From assembly GCA_018650165.1 (NCBI GenBank), contig JABIGM010000027.1:1-61742 (forward strand): a stretch of 61,742 nt of DNA, given 5' to 3'. Shown one piece after another: positions 29,728-39,115 of this stretch; positions within the stretch are counted from its first letter, which is position 1; the number at the start of each line of letters is the position of its first letter. Source of the stretch: Methanobacteriota archaeon (GTDB taxonomy: Archaea > Thermoplasmatota > Poseidoniia > Poseidoniales > Poseidoniaceae). The notes beneath the pieces are model-generated. The model saw nothing but the letters and a program-made list of their open reading frames with translations. It was not told where the DNA came from and made no database searches. Both the position numbers and the translations under genes were made by a program.

Positions 29728-30783
29728 TCACGTCAGAGATTCGGTAAAAAATCCTACAAGACGTGTTTCATATTCATCTGTATGAGTTAACATCAATGAA
29801 ACATGTTCATCACTACTCATTCCTTTTCCTACATCGTATCTTATGACTGAATCCTCAAACCAACATTCTACATTTCCTTCAAGTCCGTTCTCCATTGCTA
29901 CTTCACACATTTCTTCACCGTGATGTAATCGAACTCTTTTGTCCTGGTTACCATGAACTACATACATGTGCCTGTCACCGATTTCCGATGCTGCTTCAAG
30001 TGGATAATATTCGACTAAGTTTTGTCCAGCTGAAATTTTACCTGCAAATATTCCAGCAGATCCTAGGAAGGTTGGAAGGCCTTGGAATTCTAACTCTTCG
30101 ATCACAATATCCTCCATATCAGCATAACCAGAATCCAGCCAAACGGCTTGCATTCTATCATCTAAAGAAAAAGCGATAGCTGATGTGCCGGCCCCCATTG
30201 AAGTTCCAAATAATCCAATTTTATCCGCATCTGCTCCTTGTTCTTCAATCAACCAATCAAAAACTGCTACAACATCTTGCCATTCATCTTGACCACCGGA
30301 TACTCGATTATCATCTATCGAAGATTGGCCATGGTCTCTCAAATCATAGACTATTACATTGAATCCTGCATTGAGTAACATACCTGATGTAATCAATAAT
30401 TCTCCACCAGATTTACATCCCCTAATTCCATGAGTGAAAATTATCCATGGCATTGAATCGCTTTGATTGTAGTACCATGCTGATAAAAAGAGGTCTTCGC
30501 CAACAACCTCGATGGTTGCATTCTGATAGCCTGGCCACCAATATTGCGATAGCCCTTCCATTATGTTAGAAGTAATATTTTCGCTATTATTAGATTCATT
30601 GAGAGGGACTTCGCTCCTTAAGGGGGCAAATTGTATTGGCGTATTCTGGTCAAAATTACCCCAACAATCAGTATTGGTATGAGCAACTGTGTCATACACT
30701 TCCTTTCCAGCGAGATAGTATCCTGTTGGCATCAAGATTATCAGCATCAGAAGAATTGGAATTATTTCTTTCTTGAACCCCAT
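29728..30783 (-). CDS. Membrane-anchored alpha/beta hydrolase
   Basis: N-terminal TM; IIFTHGIRGCKSGGELLITSGMLLNAGFNVIVYDLRDHGQSS; GLFGTSMGAGTSAI nucleophile elbow. Confidence 0.85.
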   Translation of the reverse strand: MGFKKEIIPILLMLIILMPTGYYLAGKEVYDTVAHTNTDCWGNFDQNTPIQFAPLRSEVPLNESNNSENITSNIMEGLSQYWWPGYQNATIEVVGEDLFLSAWYYNQSDSMPWIIFTHGIRGCKSGGELLITSGMLLNAGFNVIVYDLRDHGQSSIDDNRVSGGQDEWQDVVAVFDWLIEEQGADADKIGLFGTSMGAGTSAIAFSLDDRMQAVWLDSGYADMEDIVIEELEFQGLPTFLGSAGIFAGKISAGQNLVEYYPLEAASEIGDRHMYVVHGNQDKRVRLHHGEEMCEVAMENGLEGNVECWFEDSVIRYDVGKGMSSDEHVSLMLTHTDEYETRLVGFFTESLT

Positions 30784-30785
30784 GA

Positions 30786-31622
30786 TTACAACTCCTTGTA
30801 AAGAATTGTCGAGCCGGCTTTGACAAACTCGCCCTTAGGGTGTGCTTTATCGCCGTCTTCCGCACTGATAACACAGGGTTTGAATCGATTAGCAGGAACT
30901 CTGACATCGACTCGGCTGCCAAGTCTAATCATTCCAAACCTCTCACCTCGGCGTAATGTGTCACCCTCGCTTGTCCATGGGATAATGGTCCTTGCTAGAG
31001 CACCTGAAATTTGCATAACTTCAACGATTAATCCGTCTTCTCTTTCGAATAGAGTCCTAACTCTTTCATTGTATTCGCTTTCTTTTTTGAATGCGGGTAA
31101 AAACGGCCCTCGGCGTTTTCCTTTTCCAGTTCGATGTTCCATTCTGGTTATTTTACCTGCAATTGGAGAACGGTTTACATGAACATCCAAGGGTGACATG
31201 AAGACCGCAATACGCCAGACGTCGGTATCGCTTTCCTCCCCCTTAGGGACTGCTTCGAATCTTTGTTCAGTTGAAAATGCAAGTATGTTTTCACAGGCTT
31301 CTGGGTGCCAAGAACCTGTCAGTTCATCTTCTTCGGCGTCTTTCATTTGTTCTTTGGAAGGTCTGCGGCCAGTTGCGCGTTCTCGCTTCGCAAACATAAC
31401 ATGACCATCTGCCGGTGATACGATAATTCCTTCATCACGAGGAATTGGACGGTCTGGGTCTCTCCAAAAATTGGCAAAGAACGCTGCCAACATTAACATG
31501 AAAATTCCCAATCCTGGCGCAATACCAAAGAGTGGGTCTACCCAGCCTACTAAAATAAATCCAATTCCCATTAAGGTTGGAGTAATTACAGGCAGAAATC
31601 CGCCTCTGGCCAAGAGAGCCAA
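30786..31622 (-). CDS. Phosphatidylserine/archaetidylserine decarboxylase proenzyme
   Basis: IIVSPADGHVM, AVFMSPLDVHVNRSPIAGKI, RFGMIRLGSRVDV (LGS pyruvoyl self-cleavage motif). Confidence 0.9.
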   Translation of the reverse strand: MALLARGGFLPVITPTLMGIGFILVGWVDPLFGIAPGLGIFMLMLAAFFANFWRDPDRPIPRDEGIIVSPADGHVMFAKRERATGRRPSKEQMKDAEEDELTGSWHPEACENILAFSTEQRFEAVPKGEESDTDVWRIAVFMSPLDVHVNRSPIAGKITRMEHRTGKGKRRGPFLPAFKKESEYNERVRTLFEREDGLIVEVMQISGALARTIIPWTSEGDTLRRGERFGMIRLGSRVDVRVPANRFKPCVISAEDGDKAHPKGEFVKAGSTILYKEL

Positions 31623-31633
31623 GATGGCTCACC

Positions 31634-32578
31634 TCACTGGTTTTCCTCAGAGCCTCCAGATGTTCTCCAGGTTACTTCTGGCCCATCTGTTGATTCCTCG
31701 GTTGCTGGTTCTTCTTCAGCAGGTGGTTCTTCTGCTGGTGAATCTTTTGCGGCGAAATCTGCTGCTGCTGCACCTAATTCAGAGCCCTTCAGATAGCGGT
31801 TGCCATCCATGTCATAGGACTTTGCAAATTCGATGAAGCCTTCACGGTCAGTAATTCCGTTCTTATCCATAACTCCAGTAAGTACGGATTCAGACCAATT
31901 CCAATCATCTTCATCATCAGTACTATCTTCAGAAGCGGCTGCTTCAAGAGCAGGAGTGCTGTCAGATGCGGTTGCATCAATATCTGTTGCTTCATCAAGT
32001 GTCATTTCCGCAGCACGTGCTTCGACCATTTCGTCCATTCTTTCAGTGATTGCACGGCCCATGTGTTGAGATTGGCGTTCTGCTTCAGCAGCTGCTTCAA
32101 TCATTTCATATCGGCGCTTGATAGCCTTGTTCAAGTCTTCGAATAGTGACATATGTGACATATACCACTCGTCACGTGTTTGTAGTTCGACAACTGCTAA
32201 GCGGAGGTCGTTATCCAATTCTTCTGCGATAGAGAATACCTTTCCTAGGCGATCCTTTTCACGAGCGAATTTCTCTTCCATCTTTTGTAATTCCGGCTCG
32301 AGGTGTTCGACTTGCTTACCGGTCTTGCTGGCCTTTAATTCAAGATCTCGAATTCGCGCATCCTTTTCGGTAAGTAGTGCCTCTAGGCTCTCTTTTTCGA
32401 TTTCACGCTCGACGATTTCTTTCTCGAGAACCTCAACTTCAGCTTTAGTATCTAGGAGTTCTTTTTCCTGGACCTCATACGCTGCATATAATTTGAGAAG
32501 ACGTTCGGTTTCTTCCGCTAGGTCTTCTGTGAGTTTCTTGATTTGGGTCTCTGGAGTGATGGTTCCGGTTTCGGACAT
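31634..32578 (-). CDS. Coiled-coil protein with C-terminal EF-hand-like motif
   Basis: Long heptad-rich region (LTEDLAEETERLLKLYAAYEVQEKELLDTKAEVEVLEKEIVEREIEKESLEALL...); EF-hand YDMDGNRYLKGSELG; acidic/Pro-rich tail. Confidence 0.75.
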   Translation of the reverse strand: MSETGTITPETQIKKLTEDLAEETERLLKLYAAYEVQEKELLDTKAEVEVLEKEIVEREIEKESLEALLTEKDARIRDLELKASKTGKQVEHLEPELQKMEEKFAREKDRLGKVFSIAEELDNDLRLAVVELQTRDEWYMSHMSLFEDLNKAIKRRYEMIEAAAEAERQSQHMGRAITERMDEMVEARAAEMTLDEATDIDATASDSTPALEAAASEDSTDDEDDWNWSESVLTGVMDKNGITDREGFIEFAKSYDMDGNRYLKGSELGAAAADFAAKDSPAEEPPAEEEPATEESTDGPEVTWRTSGGSEENQ

Positions 32579-32589
32579 TTATCTCACCT

Positions 32590-32602
32590 AAGGCTATGCC
32601 TT
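32590..32602 (-). promoter_or_regulatory. Hairpin AAGGC-ATA-GCCTT directly 5' of AGGTGAGATAA-ATG (coiled-coil protein gene)
   Basis: Plus strand aaggctatgcctt; minus strand continues AGGTGAGATAAATG. Confidence 0.55.
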
Positions 32603-32676
32603 CCTATCTACCGACATTGGCCCTACATATCAAGCCGACGCTTGAACAGGTCGAGACTGGTACTATCTTCTAGCAA

Positions 32677-33651
32677 TTAGATTGCATCGGTAGCAATAAC
32701 CAATTCTCTAGCAATACTGACTTCTCCCATGGAATGACCAGCATCTGGAACTATCACTAAATTGCTCTTTGGTAATGCTTTATGTAATTCCCAAGCGCTT
32801 TTTGCTGGACATACAACGTCATATCTTCCTTGAACGATTACCGTTGGGATATTTTCAACCTTAGATGAATTATTGAGAATATATGATTCCTCCACGAAAA
32901 TTGCATTGATGAAATAATGGCATTCTATCCTTGCAAAGGCTACAGCGAAATCTAAATCTTCGGCTTTATCAAGATACTCCGGGTCGGGAAATAGGCGACT
33001 AGTTGCCATTTCCCAACGAGTCCATTCTCTAGCTGCCGCTCTACGAATTTCTACATCATCATCTGTCAATCGAGAATAATATGCTTCTATCAAATCATGC
33101 TGTTCTGCCACAGGAATATGGTCGCGATATGAATCGAATGCATCGGGAAAAATATGGCTAGCGCCATCTTGGTAGAACCAATGAAGTTCACTCTTCCTGC
33201 ACATAAAAATTCCACGCAGAACCAAACTCTGAGCTCTTTCGGGATGGTTTTGAGCGTATATTAAAGCCAAAGTAGAACCCCATGAGCCACCGAATACATG
33301 CCACTTTTCAATTGCAAAATGTTGTCTTAGCATTTCCAAATCTGAGACCGAGGCATGTGTATTGTTATCCTCTAATTCGGCGTATGGTGTAGATTGCCCA
33401 CAACCACGCTGATCGAATTGTATAATGTCAAATTTACTTGGGTCAAAATATCGTCGATATGAGGGGTGGCTACCGCCGCCTGGTCCGCCGTGGATTACGA
33501 TAACAGGGATTCCATCAGGGTTGCCAGCCCGCTCCCATGCAATTGTATGTAATTCCGTGACTTTGAGAAAGCCAGTAGTATGTGCTTCGATTTCAGGGTA
33601 AAGTACCTCGTCGATGCTTTGTGAAGTTAGTTGCATAATTCGTGCACCCAT
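32677..33651 (-). CDS. pip: Proline iminopeptidase (alpha/beta hydrolase, S33)
   Basis: VIHGGPGGGSHPSYRRYFDPSKFDIIQFDQRGCGQSTPYAELEDNNT; VFGGSWGSTLALIYAQNHPERAQSLVLRGIF. Likely start 33636. Confidence 0.92.
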   Translation of the reverse strand: MGARIMQLTSQSIDEVLYPEIEAHTTGFLKVTELHTIAWERAGNPDGIPVIVIHGGPGGGSHPSYRRYFDPSKFDIIQFDQRGCGQSTPYAELEDNNTHASVSDLEMLRQHFAIEKWHVFGGSWGSTLALIYAQNHPERAQSLVLRGIFMCRKSELHWFYQDGASHIFPDAFDSYRDHIPVAEQHDLIEAYYSRLTDDDVEIRRAAAREWTRWEMATSRLFPDPEYLDKAEDLDFAVAFARIECHYFINAIFVEESYILNNSSKVENIPTVIVQGRYDVVCPAKSAWELHKALPKSNLVIVPDAGHSMGEVSIARELVIATDAI

Positions 33652-33660
33652 TCCTAGAAC

Positions 33661-34350
33661 ATGTTCCTTTCGATAGACACACGGTTTATTGACGGAGTTG
33701 GCTTCGACCGGTTTATGAATCTACAATCCGCAACTGATGTGTTCTCACAGTGGGCACTAATTGGAAAGGATGAGGGGATGGAGCGTGGCCATGCACCATC
33801 GGTAAAAGCAATGCTAGAACTGGCTTTGCCGCAAGTAAAAAACGATTTTTCTGCAATTGATTTAGGGTGTGGTAATGGATGGGTCACTCGAATGTTATCT
33901 GAACTTGGAGCTTCACACAGCGAAGGTGTAGATGGGGCTTTAGAGATGATAAGCAAAGCAAAGGACATTGATTCGGCTAATCTTTATTCACATGGATTAC
34001 TTCCTGAATGGAAGCCAAACAGAAGGTTCGATTTAGTTCATACAATGGAATTTCTTTACTACCTTGAAGACCCTGTGAAAATGATTTCAATAATTCATGA
34101 CCAATGGCTTGAATCGGGCGGAATACTGGTTGCTGGAGTTGACCATTATCTCGAGCATGAAGAGTCTCTAACTTGGCCAGAACATGTCGGTGTTCACATG
34201 ACAACTATGTCGATTGCTCAATGGACTGATGCTATGGAGAAAGCAGGATTTACCAATATCGAAATTCACCAAGTTGCCGCTAAGGATGATTTTCCTGGGA
34301 CGTTGGTCGTGCTGGGCCGGTCTTCTCGGGTTCAGGACCACACAGTTTGA
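33661..34350 (+). CDS. Class I SAM-dependent methyltransferase
   Basis: AIDLGCGNGWVTRMLSELGASHSEGVDGALEMISKAK motif I; FDLVHTMEFLYYLEDP. Confidence 0.85.
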   Translation: MFLSIDTRFIDGVGFDRFMNLQSATDVFSQWALIGKDEGMERGHAPSVKAMLELALPQVKNDFSAIDLGCGNGWVTRMLSELGASHSEGVDGALEMISKAKDIDSANLYSHGLLPEWKPNRRFDLVHTMEFLYYLEDPVKMISIIHDQWLESGGILVAGVDHYLEHEESLTWPEHVGVHMTTMSIAQWTDAMEKAGFTNIEIHQVAAKDDFPGTLVVLGRSSRVQDHTV

Positions 34351-37300
34351 TGTCGCCACTGTGGTAAGGACATTTGTAACATGTTTCTTTTTCGGCCATT
34401 GGTAATTTGCTTGGCGCTTCGGATTCTTCGCCCATAGCAGCAGTTTCTCCCATCCATTTGACCAGTGAATCAAGATCTTTTTTCGCCTTTTCGTAATCAT
34501 CATCGGTCATTCGAATCATACGGCCGGAAGCAGATACTTGTATTGCAGGTGGTAGAATCTTCCTACGTGCGTTTTCGGGTTTCAGAGACTCCCCCATTTC
34601 CAACGCACGGCTGTAAAGTGCTAGTTGTAAACGGTGGTCAGCAATAATGTCTTCTTCTGAAGAAGTTGTTGCAAATGGTGATTCAGGGTCCGTGACTTTC
34701 TGTAAAGGATGCCCTTTTTCTAAATCCTCTACATTGAATTTACTAAGGCAACCTGTTGTTTTTGCATCAACAACTTGTAGCCAACCTTGTCCTGATTCAT
34801 CTACGAGAGCCAATACTAGGTCTGCGCGGCCATCAAAAATAGCTGTTATCTTTTCAATAACAGCATTTGGATATGCGCCATTCGGTGTCCATTGATGCCG
34901 ATAACGATCTTTTGGATGATTTTCAATGGTAAAATAAAACGGTAATTCGGTTCGTAATCCTTCGACCTTGTAGCCATCAAATCTCTTGCCAGAAGCAAGT
35001 ATGCCAAGGGCGCCGTTACGAGCTAATTGCCCAAGATGTAACAATCTAGAACGTGTTTTTGCGAGTATTTTTGCATCTGTAATGCTAGACTGTGCCATAA
35101 CCTGTTCAACAGTATCTTCATCTGTTAACTTGTCTCCTTGTTTTTGAATCCATAATTGCTCTAGATTTCCGGCTTCTGAACCGGGGTTTGGTAAACCAAT
35201 TTCCAAAAGACGGTGGAAAAGAGAACCGAATTCTGTTGCAGATGGCCATTCTGTAATTTCTTCATTGACAGAAAGTAGTTCGAACCTTTCTGCTCGCCAA
35301 TTTAATTGTGAAGATAACCAATGACGACGCTTGCATGAATCTGCAACATCTAATCCATGCGAAGTCATAGAAACTGTGAAATTTGCAATTCGTGGCTCGA
35401 TTACAGGAGGCTTTGAGTGTGATTTTTTAGCATTCTCTAATCTTAATTCCCAAGATTGAAGAACGGATGAATTTGTCGAATCATCAAAGCAATCAGGGTG
35501 ATGGAAAATCGATATCGAATTTAACCCCATTATTTGAGAATCTTTGAACAAATCTGCAGGTTTGAGGTTTAGTGTTTTTCCTGTCTGGTCGATACCGCCC
35601 TTAGACCATACGCCATCTGTGTTGCCGGCTTCTATACTTGAATGAGCCAGACCGTCTAGGAACATTGTTCCATGTGTTGGAATGCTTCCACTTCGTTTGA
35701 CCTCGATTGATTTATTGTCCTTGGCCATTTTCACGCCTTTAGGGCCACCTACCAGAATTAATCTGTCTCTGGCCCTTGTTAGTGCAACATAAAATTGGCG
35801 TCTGCGCTCGGCTCCTGATTGTGCAATCTCGAATAATTTTGCAAGAGTGTATAACCCGCTTTCGGGGTTACCCTTGTGCCCTTTCCAAGGGTTGATTTTA
35901 CCTGCAATAATATCTGGAGTAACTAGGACGCTATCGACAGAGGTATCTTTAGTTCCTGTTTTGAAAATATCCCATGCGATTACAATAGGGGCTTCGAGGC
36001 CTTTTGAACCATGGATAGTCATAATCTGCACAGCGCCTGCTGCTCCATCTGATTGGCTTTGAAGCGCATCTTTTCCTAAATCCCCAATTTCACACATTCT
36101 TGAATATATGAGTGAAGGATCTGCCCCTAAACTGTCTGAAAGATTTTGATACAGAGTTAACCAATTCTCAACATCTTGTCGGTCTCCTTCTCGAGGGTAA
36201 GCGTACAGTAAATCAGAGTGGTCAATCATGGTCTTTATCGAGCTCATGAAATCACCGTTTTCAGAAAGGTGTTTTACCCTTACAAGCAATTGTTTTATTG
36301 CCTCATTTGGAGCCGAATTAATCAACAATTGAAGTTGATTACCGTATTTATCCGCTGAAACTTTTGGCGTAAGAGTGGCGATAAGTGACTTATCTTCTAG
36401 GCCAACAAATACTGAACGCCCAACAGCCAGAGCCGCTCCCCTGTCACGAGGTGAAATCAATAATCTGAGGAGGGCCATTAACGGCCTAACTACAGGCCGT
36501 TGCATTAGATATCCCTGCTTATCAGCGACTACCGGAATCCCATGGTCCTCTAACGCTTTCATGATTGTTGGGATTCTACTTCTTGCTGAAACTAATATCA
36601 AAATATCTTGGGGCAGAATCCCTTCTCGATTCTCTTTCACATCTAACCACTTATCGTCAGTAGTATCCTTAATTCTAACACGGCCGCCATTTAGCAATGA
36701 TGCTATCCTTTTTGCCATCAAATCTGCAGCTAACTCTCTATCTTCTGAATCCTCATCTGTAAAATGATTTATCGGTTTTTTCATATCTTGGGGCCGGTCT
36801 TTCAGACTCAACCTCGTGGGAAGAATCCATTCTAGTGCGGGCTTTTTATCAGATTCGCGACTTGGCGTCAAGTCTTGTGCAGCGGCGTGCCAAGGTCCTG
36901 GTAAACTATGATGCCGTTCAGAGAATGTATCATTGAAAATTGAATTCATTGCATTTAGGAGGCCGGGTAATGTTCTATGGTTGGAACGCATATCGATATG
37001 TCCTTCTTTACGCCTTTCAATCGATTGAGTGTCGACTGCATTATCATCATCTGCGAGACCAAATAGATTCCATTCTTCTAACTTTTTACCAGTAGATAAT
37101 ATGCTTGCGGTGGTGAATCCGGTTCCGGACATTGCACGTGGGTCTCTTGCTTTATTTGGTTTCAAAAACTCTTTGATTCGGGGGTCTGCTGCGGCAAACT
37201 CTTCGCGATTCATTCTTCGTATCGCTTCAACTGAAGTTCGCATTACTGTAACCTCTGCCTGGCGGAAACGATATATTGACTGTTTCATATCTCCCACGAT

Positions 37301-39115
37301 ACAGATAGTGGGGTCCCAATCTGAAGCAGGTGGTCTTGGGTCTTCCTTTGATATTTTTCTACGCCCCCATAGCCTTGATAGTAAACGGAAATGTTGAGGG
37401 TTTGTATCTTGATATTCGTCTATAATGAATGCACGGTATTGCCTCCTCAATTCTCTTACAATATCTATACGGCGCATCAAATCATCATGTACTTCTTGAT
37501 TGCTTTTGCTTGCAATAATTGCTTTAGACAAATGTTCATCCAACCAAGGTTCTTCCCCCAAAGAATCCAATGCTTCGATTACCGGAGTGGGATACCAAGT
37601 GCGACAAACCGATGGGCAGCGCGTCAATAGTAAGTCTTCAGCCAATCGAAGCGTATCGTCGTAGTCCTTAACCCCAGCTTGAGATTTCAGACGTGATTGT
37701 ATTTGTCGAACACCTTCATGAACTGTAAATAAATCTTGAATTACTTGTAACTCTAACTCGCTTGTTAACCTCATGTTTTTACTCGGCGGTATTTGGGGAA
37801 TGTCGATATCTAAGCGTATGCGTTGCATATCTGTATCGGGAATCGGGGTGGGATCTTCAAACAAAGGGTTCAGTAAAAACGATGCCTTGCCAAGTTGTCT
37901 GATTAATAACGCACCCGAATTCGCCATTAACTCTCTTACATTAGTTGCTTTTTCTTTTGCCTTTTCAATTATGATAGATTCTATTGCATCAGCAAGTACG
38001 GTATCTCCTGGCTTGAAAATACCTCCGGGCCAACCCCCAGAATTTGGAAGTCGTGCATGGGTAAGTGGTTTGCAATCAATATTACCGAGATTGCCTTCTG
38101 TTGCTATTGAAAGAGATGCAAGGTAAGCCCATTGTAATTTCTCCATCCGAGTAGTTGCTGGTTGGTCACATAAATATTGGACATAACGAAAGCGCGTCAT
38201 TCCTGATGGTGCATCATCGGCGAAAGCGGCTCCTCTCTCAAGCCATGCTTCCTTCCATGCATCAATTGCAGTTCTGAAACTGAGATACCAAGCGTCAATG
38301 ATATCCTCGACTGGCTCGATAAACAATCTATCAAATATGGATATATCAATCGAAGTTCCTTTGAATCCAATTTTTCTGCGTGCTTCTTCGACGAATAATG
38401 AACGCTTCATCATAACTTGGACTAATTCGGATGCTGAAAATTGGCCTCCCAACAGTATCGAGAGGCGATCTCTTGCTTGTAGGAATGATTCAATGTCGCC
38501 CTGCATTCCAACCTCTATTCCATGTATTCCGTGTTGTAGCCTCCACGCTATTCGAATAGATTCCTCTCGTAATAATGCTGAAGAATGTTCGTCAATTTGT
38601 TCCATTGCAGGGTCATCGCAAACCAAACCAATCCAAGGAGATACAACAGACGAGAGGAAGGAATCAATTGTCGAAATTGGAGCGTCGTCCACAAGAGAAA
38701 GGAGCATTGCTACGTCGCCTTGGCTACGCAAGCGAGGGTCATAGATACCTTCAGTGTCGCCTTTAGCAGGAGAGGTCGAACGAAGTTTAGCGATAAGTCG
38801 GCGAATTCGCCCTTTGAGTTCGGCTGCAGCTTTCCTAGTGAATGTGATGGCTACTGTTTCAGTAGGAAGTAGCCCCGGCCATTCAGGTAATGATGTACGA
38901 TCTTTGCTTGGGCATCTAATTTTCCCAATTCCGCTAATTGATGTGCGGGGTGGGGTTGGAAGCAAAAGGGTCGCTCTCTGCTGACTCGAAAGTAAATGTT
39001 GGACATACCTATGTGCCATAACAGTGGTTTTTCCAGTACCCGCCCCAGCGTCTAGAGCGATGTGCCTATCGATATCTAACCCCAAACGTTGTGAACGATT
39101 TAATTCCATTACCAT
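34280..39115 (-). CDS. UvrD/RecB-like helicase-nuclease, AddA-like, with C-terminal Cys-tetrad PD-(D/E)XK nuclease
   Basis: Walker A DAGAGTGKTTVMAHRY, AFIIDEYQDTNPQHF, VGDMKQSIYRFRQAE, MTIHGSKGLEAPIVI, YVALTRARDRLILVG; nuclease GRADLVLAL...QVVDAKTTG; Cys DSCKRRHW and CYKCPYHSGDIKLC. Confidence 0.9.
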   Translation of the reverse strand: MVMELNRSQRLGLDIDRHIALDAGAGTGKTTVMAHRYVQHLLSSQQRATLLLPTPPRTSISGIGKIRCPSKDRTSLPEWPGLLPTETVAITFTRKAAAELKGRIRRLIAKLRSTSPAKGDTEGIYDPRLRSQGDVAMLLSLVDDAPISTIDSFLSSVVSPWIGLVCDDPAMEQIDEHSSALLREESIRIAWRLQHGIHGIEVGMQGDIESFLQARDRLSILLGGQFSASELVQVMMKRSLFVEEARRKIGFKGTSIDISIFDRLFIEPVEDIIDAWYLSFRTAIDAWKEAWLERGAAFADDAPSGMTRFRYVQYLCDQPATTRMEKLQWAYLASLSIATEGNLGNIDCKPLTHARLPNSGGWPGGIFKPGDTVLADAIESIIIEKAKEKATNVRELMANSGALLIRQLGKASFLLNPLFEDPTPIPDTDMQRIRLDIDIPQIPPSKNMRLTSELELQVIQDLFTVHEGVRQIQSRLKSQAGVKDYDDTLRLAEDLLLTRCPSVCRTWYPTPVIEALDSLGEEPWLDEHLSKAIIASKSNQEVHDDLMRRIDIVRELRRQYRAFIIDEYQDTNPQHFRLLSRLWGRRKISKEDPRPPASDWDPTICIVGDMKQSIYRFRQAEVTVMRTSVEAIRRMNREEFAAADPRIKEFLKPNKARDPRAMSGTGFTTASILSTGKKLEEWNLFGLADDDNAVDTQSIERRKEGHIDMRSNHRTLPGLLNAMNSIFNDTFSERHHSLPGPWHAAAQDLTPSRESDKKPALEWILPTRLSLKDRPQDMKKPINHFTDEDSEDRELAADLMAKRIASLLNGGRVRIKDTTDDKWLDVKENREGILPQDILILVSARSRIPTIMKALEDHGIPVVADKQGYLMQRPVVRPLMALLRLLISPRDRGAALAVGRSVFVGLEDKSLIATLTPKVSADKYGNQLQLLINSAPNEAIKQLLVRVKHLSENGDFMSSIKTMIDHSDLLYAYPREGDRQDVENWLTLYQNLSDSLGADPSLIYSRMCEIGDLGKDALQSQSDGAAGAVQIMTIHGSKGLEAPIVIAWDIFKTGTKDTSVDSVLVTPDIIAGKINPWKGHKGNPESGLYTLAKLFEIAQSGAERRRQFYVALTRARDRLILVGGPKGVKMAKDNKSIEVKRSGSIPTHGTMFLDGLAHSSIEAGNTDGVWSKGGIDQTGKTLNLKPADLFKDSQIMGLNSISIFHHPDCFDDSTNSSVLQSWELRLENAKKSHSKPPVIEPRIANFTVSMTSHGLDVADSCKRRHWLSSQLNWRAERFELLSVNEEITEWPSATEFGSLFHRLLEIGLPNPGSEAGNLEQLWIQKQGDKLTDEDTVEQVMAQSSITDAKILAKTRSRLLHLGQLARNGALGILASGKRFDGYKVEGLRTELPFYFTIENHPKDRYRHQWTPNGAYPNAVIEKITAIFDGRADLVLALVDESGQGWLQVVDAKTTGCLSKFNVEDLEKGHPLQKVTDPESPFATTSSEEDIIADHRLQLALYSRALEMGESLKPENARRKILPPAIQVSASGRMIRMTDDDYEKAKKDLDSLVKWMGETAAMGEESEAPSKLPMAEKETCYKCPYHSGDIKLCGPEPEKTGPARPTSQENHP

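Noticed and set aside
34647-38984. Many plus-strand ORFs (up to 148 aa) within the AddA-like gene
   Set aside because: Shadow ORFs; the minus strand encodes all helicase motifs continuously.
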